Below are positions 5,341 to 9,025 of a DNA stretch of 9,025 bases, piece by piece. The notes beneath the pieces are model-generated. The model did no database searches. It saw only the letters and a program-made list of their open reading frames with translations, and was not told the origin of the DNA. Location: the NCBI GenBank assembly GCA_020217165.1, contig JAIWOE010000151.1, positions 1 through 9,025 of the forward strand, read 5' to 3'. Position 1 is the stretch's first letter, and each line of letters starts with the position of its first letter. Position numbers and translations under genes: made by a program. Source of the stretch: Desulfovibrio sp. (GTDB taxonomy: Bacteria > Desulfobacterota > Desulfovibrionia > Desulfovibrionales > Desulfovibrionaceae).

Positions 5341-8132
5341 GCGACTACAAGAAGACGCTCCGCCTGCCCCAGACCTCCTTTCCCATGAAGGCCAACCTCA
5401 CCCAGCGCGAGCCGCAAACCCTCGCCTTTTGGGAAAAGGAAGGCATTGCCAGGACCATGGTGGAGACCAACAGCCACAAGGGCCCCTTCATCCTGCATGA
5501 CGGCCCGCCCTATGCCAATGGCAACATCCATCTGGGCACGGCCCTGAACAAGATACTCAAGGATATTATCGTCAAATCCAGGAATATGCAGGGCTTTTCC
5601 GCCCGCTACGTTCCCGGATGGGACTGTCACGGCCTGCCCATCGAACACAAAGTAGCCCAGGAACTGGGAGAGAAGTTTGCCCAGTTGCCCCCCGTGGCCG
5701 TGCGCAAACGCTGCCGGGATTACGCCACCAAGTGGCTGAACACCCAGCGCAAGGAGTTCAAGCGCCTGGGGGTGCTGGGGGACTGGGACCACCCCTACCA
5801 GACCATGGACCCTGCCTACGAGGCCGCCACGGCCAGGGAGCTGGGCCGGTTCATGGAGCAGCAGGCCGTGTTCCGCAGCAAAAAGCCCGTGCACTGGTGC
5901 TGCAGCTGCCAGACGGCCCTGGCCGAAGCCGAGGTGGAATACAAGGACCACGCCTCGCCCTCCATTTACGTGGCCTTCCCCCTGCCCGACGCCGCCCTGA
6001 CGACCCGCTTTCCCCAGGCAGATCCGGCCCGCGCCCATGTGGTCATCTGGACCACCACCCCCTGGACCCTGCCGGACAACATGGCCGTGGCCCTGCACCC
6101 CGAGCATGAATACGCCCTGGTGGAGGCCGACGGCCGGCAGTTCATCCTGGCGGATTATTTTGTCCCCGGCCTGGCCGACAAATTCGGCTGGCAGGCCTGG
6201 ACCGTGCTGGCCAAGGCCCCCGGCGCATCCCTGGAAGGGCTCGTGGCCCGGCATCCGTTCTTTGACCGGCCCTCCCCCATCGTGCTGGCCGACTACGTGA
6301 CCCTGGAAGCCGGCACCGGCTGCGTGCACACCGCCCCGGGGCATGGCCGCGAGGACTACGAGACCGGCCTCAAGTACGGGCTGGACATCCTCTCTCCCCT
6401 GGACGACGCCGGCCGCTTCCTGGATTCCGTGGAGCACTTGGCCGGCCTTACGGTGTTCCAGGCCAATCCCAAGGTCATTGAGATCCTCACGCAAAACGGC
6501 CGGCTGCTGGGATCCGAAAAGATCGCCCACAGCTACCCCCACTGCTGGCGCTGCAAGGAACCGGTCATCTTCCGGGCCACCACCCAGTGGTTTGTCTCCA
6601 TGGCCGCCAATGCCCTGCGCCAGCGGGCTCTCAAGGCCATCCGCGAGGACGTGCAATGGATTCCCGCCTGGGGCGAGGACCGCATCTATAACATGATCGA
6701 AAACCGGCCGGACTGGTGCATCTCCCGCCAGCGGCTGTGGGGCGTGCCCATCGTGGCCCTGCGCTGCACGGCCTGCGATGAGGCCTGGTTCGAGGCGGAC
6801 TGGGTCTACCAGATGGTGGAACGCTTCGCCAAACACCCCCGCGGCTGTGACGACTGGTTCGAAGCCCCCCTGGAAGACATCCTCCCCGCCCACAAGCCCA
6901 CCTGCAGCTGCGGCGGGCAGTGGAAAAAGGAAACCGACATCCTGGATGTGTGGTTCGATTCCGGCTCCAGCTTCGCCGCCGTGCTCAAGGAACGGCCGGA
7001 GCTTTCCCTGCCGGCGGATCTCTACCTGGAAGGCTCGGACCAGCACCGCGGCTGGTTCCACTCCTCCCTGCTCATCGCCGTGGGGAACGAAGGCGCGCCG
7101 CCGTACAAGGCCGTGCTCACCCACGGCTACGTGGTGGACGGCGAAGGCCGCAAGATGAGCAAGAGCGTGGGCAACGTGGTGGCGCCGCAGGAGATCATCG
7201 ACAAGTTCGGGGCGGAAATCCTGCGCCTGTGGGTGGCCTCCGTGGACTACACCGAGGACGTGCGCATCTCCGACGCCATCCTGAGCGGCGTGGTGGACGG
7301 CTACCGCCGCATTCGCAACACCTGCCGCTTCCTCCTGGGCAATCTGTTTGATTTCACTCCGCAAGATGCCCTGGCCCACGACGAGCTCCTGCCCTACGAC
7401 CGCTACGCCCTGGACCAGGCCCTGCGCCTGCATGCGGACATCCAGGCCGCCTACGGCCGCTATGAATTCCACAAGGTCTATCACGCCCTGTACAACTACT
7501 GCGTGACCGACCTTTCCGCCCTGTACCTGGACATCTCCAAGGACCGACTTTATGTGGAAGGACAGGCCAGCCGGGAACGCCGCTCCTGCCAGACCGTGCT
7601 GTGGCGCGTGCTCATGCTCATGCTGCAGGACATGGCTCCGGTGCTGTCCTTCACGGCGGAGGAAGTCTTCGCCCACCTGCCGGCGGCCCTCAAGCCGGCA
7701 CTGCCCTCGGTGCTGTGCCTGCCCGTGGAAACCGAAACGCCCTTCATGGACGCCGCCCTGCGCGAACGCTGGGGCCAGGTGCTGGCCATCCGGGCAGCCA
7801 TCGTGGCGGCCATGGAACCCCTGCGCAAATCCGGCGAGGTGGGACACTCCCTCTCGGGACAGGCGGCCATCTACATTGATGAAGACCTGCAGACCGCCCT
7901 GGCCGAAACCGGTGCAGATCTGCGCGAGCTGTGCATCCTCTCCCGCGTGGACGTGCACCCCCTGGACCAGGCTCCCGCCGAGGCCCTGGCCACGGAGCTG
8001 GGCGGCATGAAACTCACGGTGGGACCGGCGGCCGGCGGCAAGTGCGGACGCTGCTGGATTGTGACGCCGGAGGTCACGGAATCCAACGACCTCTGCGCCC
8101 GCTGCGCCAGCGTGCTGGCGAATGAGGTCTAG
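5337..8132 (+). CDS. ileS: Isoleucyl-tRNA synthetase
   Basis: 931 residues, a normal full length for the bacterial enzyme, which charges tRNA-Ile with isoleucine in the cytoplasm and hydrolyses mischarged valine. The class I HIGH motif is in [14 protein letters not shown] (57-70, HLGT 65-68) and the KMSKS loop is at 606-610. The editing domain shows [11 protein letters not shown] (238-248) and [17 protein letters not shown] (326-342), with Asp340 at the place of the conserved editing aspartate. [11 protein letters not shown] and DVWFDSG flank a segment with Cys477, Cys480, Cys523 and Cys525, a likely zinc knuckle present in some bacterial IleRS. The C-terminus carries the usual CGRCW...CARC zinc site (Cys903, 906, 920, 923). 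All essential elements are present. Its end overlaps the lspA reading frame by 11 bases if lspA starts at 8122. Confidence 0.98.
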   Translation: MSDYKKTLRLPQTSFPMKANLTQREPQTLAFWEKEGIARTMVETNSHKGPFILHDGPPYANGNIHLGTALNKILKDIIVKSRNMQGFSARYVPGWDCHGLPIEHKVAQELGEKFAQLPPVAVRKRCRDYATKWLNTQRKEFKRLGVLGDWDHPYQTMDPAYEAATARELGRFMEQQAVFRSKKPVHWCCSCQTALAEAEVEYKDHASPSIYVAFPLPDAALTTRFPQADPARAHVVIWTTTPWTLPDNMAVALHPEHEYALVEADGRQFILADYFVPGLADKFGWQAWTVLAKAPGASLEGLVARHPFFDRPSPIVLADYVTLEAGTGCVHTAPGHGREDYETGLKYGLDILSPLDDAGRFLDSVEHLAGLTVFQANPKVIEILTQNGRLLGSEKIAHSYPHCWRCKEPVIFRATTQWFVSMAANALRQRALKAIREDVQWIPAWGEDRIYNMIENRPDWCISRQRLWGVPIVALRCTACDEAWFEADWVYQMVERFAKHPRGCDDWFEAPLEDILPAHKPTCSCGGQWKKETDILDVWFDSGSSFAAVLKERPELSLPADLYLEGSDQHRGWFHSSLLIAVGNEGAPPYKAVLTHGYVVDGEGRKMSKSVGNVVAPQEIIDKFGAEILRLWVASVDYTEDVRISDAILSGVVDGYRRIRNTCRFLLGNLFDFTPQDALAHDELLPYDRYALDQALRLHADIQAAYGRYEFHKVYHALYNYCVTDLSALYLDISKDRLYVEGQASRERRSCQTVLWRVLMLMLQDMAPVLSFTAEEVFAHLPAALKPALPSVLCLPVETETPFMDAALRERWGQVLAIRAAIVAAMEPLRKSGEVGHSLSGQAAIYIDEDLQTALAETGADLRELCILSRVDVHPLDQAPAEALATELGGMKLTVGPAAGGKCGRCWIVTPEVTESNDLCARCASVLANEV

Positions 8133-8685
8133 CCGCGTGACACTTGCCCGTGAGCGCAGGCTGTGCTGGCTGGTGGCAGGCGCCGTGTTTGCCCTGGACC
8201 AGGCCACCAAGTGGTGGGTGGCCACGTCCCTGACCCTGTGGACGGAGCGTGTTCCCGTCATCCCCGGGTTCTTCGACCTTGTCCACTATCTGAACAAGGG
8301 CGCGGCCTTCGGCTTTTTGAACGATGCGGAAGGCTGGGGCACGGTGTTGTTCACCTGCATTGCCCTGGCCGCCATGGGCTTGCTGGGCTGGGGCATCTGG
8401 CGGGAACAGGGCCTGCTGCCCGGCGGCGGCATGCGCATGCGGCTGGGTCTGGCCCTGCTGCTGGGCGGCACCGCGGGCAACCTGTTGGACCGCCTGCGCC
8501 TGGGTGCGGTGGTGGATTTTTTGGATGTCTATGTCAACGACTGGCACTGGCCGGCCTTCAATGTGGCGGATAGCGCCATCACCGTCGGCTGTCTCGGGCT
8601 GATCTGGCTGGTGGCCACCACCCCAGTCTCCCCCGAAACGACCGGACGCTCCGCAGCCGACGCTTCCCGAAAGGATGACGCATGA
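8122..8685 (+). CDS. lspA: Lipoprotein signal peptidase (signal peptidase II)
   Basis: 187 residues from the ATG at 8122. A GTG at 8137 is an equally good start: it has GAGGT (8124-8128) eight bases upstream, avoids the 11-base overlap with ileS, and shortens the protein by five residues. The protein is an inner-membrane aspartic peptidase that cuts the signal peptide of diacylated prolipoproteins. Conserved elements in order are LDQATKWWV (25-33), [10 protein letters not shown] (57-66), [22 protein letters not shown] (115-136, catalytic Asp123) and FNVADSAI (146-153, catalytic Asp150). Four membrane segments are visible. The final 20 or so residues (after 168) form a hydrophilic tail. The stop overlaps the next gene as ATGA. 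An ileS-lspA order is common in bacteria. Confidence 0.97.
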   Translation: MRSSRVTLARERRLCWLVAGAVFALDQATKWWVATSLTLWTERVPVIPGFFDLVHYLNKGAAFGFLNDAEGWGTVLFTCIALAAMGLLGWGIWREQGLLPGGGMRMRLGLALLLGGTAGNLLDRLRLGAVVDFLDVYVNDWHWPAFNVADSAITVGCLGLIWLVATTPVSPETTGRSAADASRKDDA

Positions 8686-8966
8686 AAATCCCTCTGTTGC
8701 AGTGGTTTGCCACCCTGCCTCCGGAAAAGCAGCTGCTCTATGCCGCAGGACTGACCCTGCCCCTGCTTGCCAATTTTCTGGCGATCTGGCACGCGTACAA
8801 AAGACAGTTCAACTCGCCGCTGGAGAAGGTGCTCTGGCTCGGCGTCGGGTTGTTTTTGCCATTTTTGGGCGGGTTGCCGTATTGGCTCTTGGGCGCCTGG
8901 CGCGGCCGGTTGCCGGCTGCCGCCAATGCGCCGGGCACCCCGGCCAACACCACCACCTCCGAATAA
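8682..8966 (+). CDS. Small PLDc_N-type membrane protein
   Basis: 94 residues. The ATG at 8682 overlaps the lspA stop and has AAGGA (8671-8675) six bases upstream. There are two hydrophobic helices, about residues 17-36 and 49-70, separated by a basic loop (AYKRQFNSPLEK). The second helix carries VLWLGVGLFLPFLGGLPYWLLG, typical of the phospholipase D N-terminal membrane domain (PLDc_N), although no catalytic phospholipase domain follows. The tail after residue 72 is short, alanine/proline/threonine-rich and probably disordered. Such stand-alone PLDc_N proteins have no settled function. Translational coupling to lspA suggests an envelope role, which is inference. Confidence 0.8.
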   Translation: MKIPLLQWFATLPPEKQLLYAAGLTLPLLANFLAIWHAYKRQFNSPLEKVLWLGVGLFLPFLGGLPYWLLGAWRGRLPAAANAPGTPANTTTSE

Positions 8967-8990
8967 TCCATCCACATGGAGTGACTTCTC

Positions 8991-9025
8991 ATGTCCCACT
9001 CGAAACGTCGCACCATGACCACCAT
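8991..9025 (+). CDS. Start of an unidentified gene, cut off by the window
   Basis: The ATG at 8991 has GGAG (8978-8981) upstream and opens MSHSKRRTMTT before the window ends. It follows the PLDc_N gene by 24 bases in the same direction, so it probably belongs to the same transcript. The early Lys-Arg-Arg would suit the positive end of a signal peptide, but eleven residues cannot identify it. An in-frame ATG at 9015 is an alternative start. Confidence 0.5.
   Translation, partial: MSHSKRRTMTT

Noticed and set aside
5277..8261. A 994-codon open frame on the minus strand, longer than the ileS gene it opposes
   Set aside because: It mirrors ileS almost exactly and encodes a His/Gly/Gln-rich low-complexity product with no recognisable domain. 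Long antisense frames are a known by-product of GC-rich codon bias, and ileS is unmistakable.

Overview
The window is a GC-rich, densely packed bacterial segment with overlapping start/stop codons and strong Shine-Dalgarno sites. The best guess for the host is an anaerobic, sulfate-reducing Desulfovibrio-like deltaproteobacterium. The clues are an ileS-lspA-small membrane protein cluster, a DUF2148 ferredoxin-domain protein and a DUF401 membrane protein. This is inferred from gene content and style; there is no marker RNA in the window to confirm it.

Left edge (1-852): a minus-strand gene for a two-domain ChrB-type chromate-resistance protein starts at 710 and runs off the left end, so its last part and any partner chrA lie outside. 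It is divergent from everything to its right. The 142-base gap between it and the next gene holds two promoter-like elements whose -35 boxes abut, plus three inverted repeats lying on the promoter elements. This is the most information-rich non-coding part of the window.

Plus-strand accessory block (853-3311): a DUF2148 iron-sulfur-type protein, a major facilitator transporter and a small HD-domain hydrolase are spaced 23 bases apart and then overlap by 4 bases. They look like one transcription unit. A clear intrinsic terminator follows the HD gene. The substrate of the transporter and of the HD protein cannot be read from the sequence.

Middle (3346-5234): a DUF401-family 423-residue transporter-like membrane protein starts only about 30 bases after that terminator. 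It is followed by a gamma-glutamylcyclotransferase-fold protein.

Right block (5337-9025): ileS (isoleucyl-tRNA synthetase), lspA (lipoprotein signal peptidase), a 94-residue PLDc_N-type membrane protein and the first 11 codons of another gene form a tightly coupled unit with overlapping ends. This is housekeeping gene content: one enzyme charges tRNA and another matures lipoproteins.

No CRISPR array, rRNA, tRNA, insertion sequence, integrase or attachment site was seen. I do not see a clearly new biological system. The observations most worth following up are the divergent control region at 729-789, the DUF2148/MFS/HD unit, and the three-codon reading frame overlapping the ileS start.
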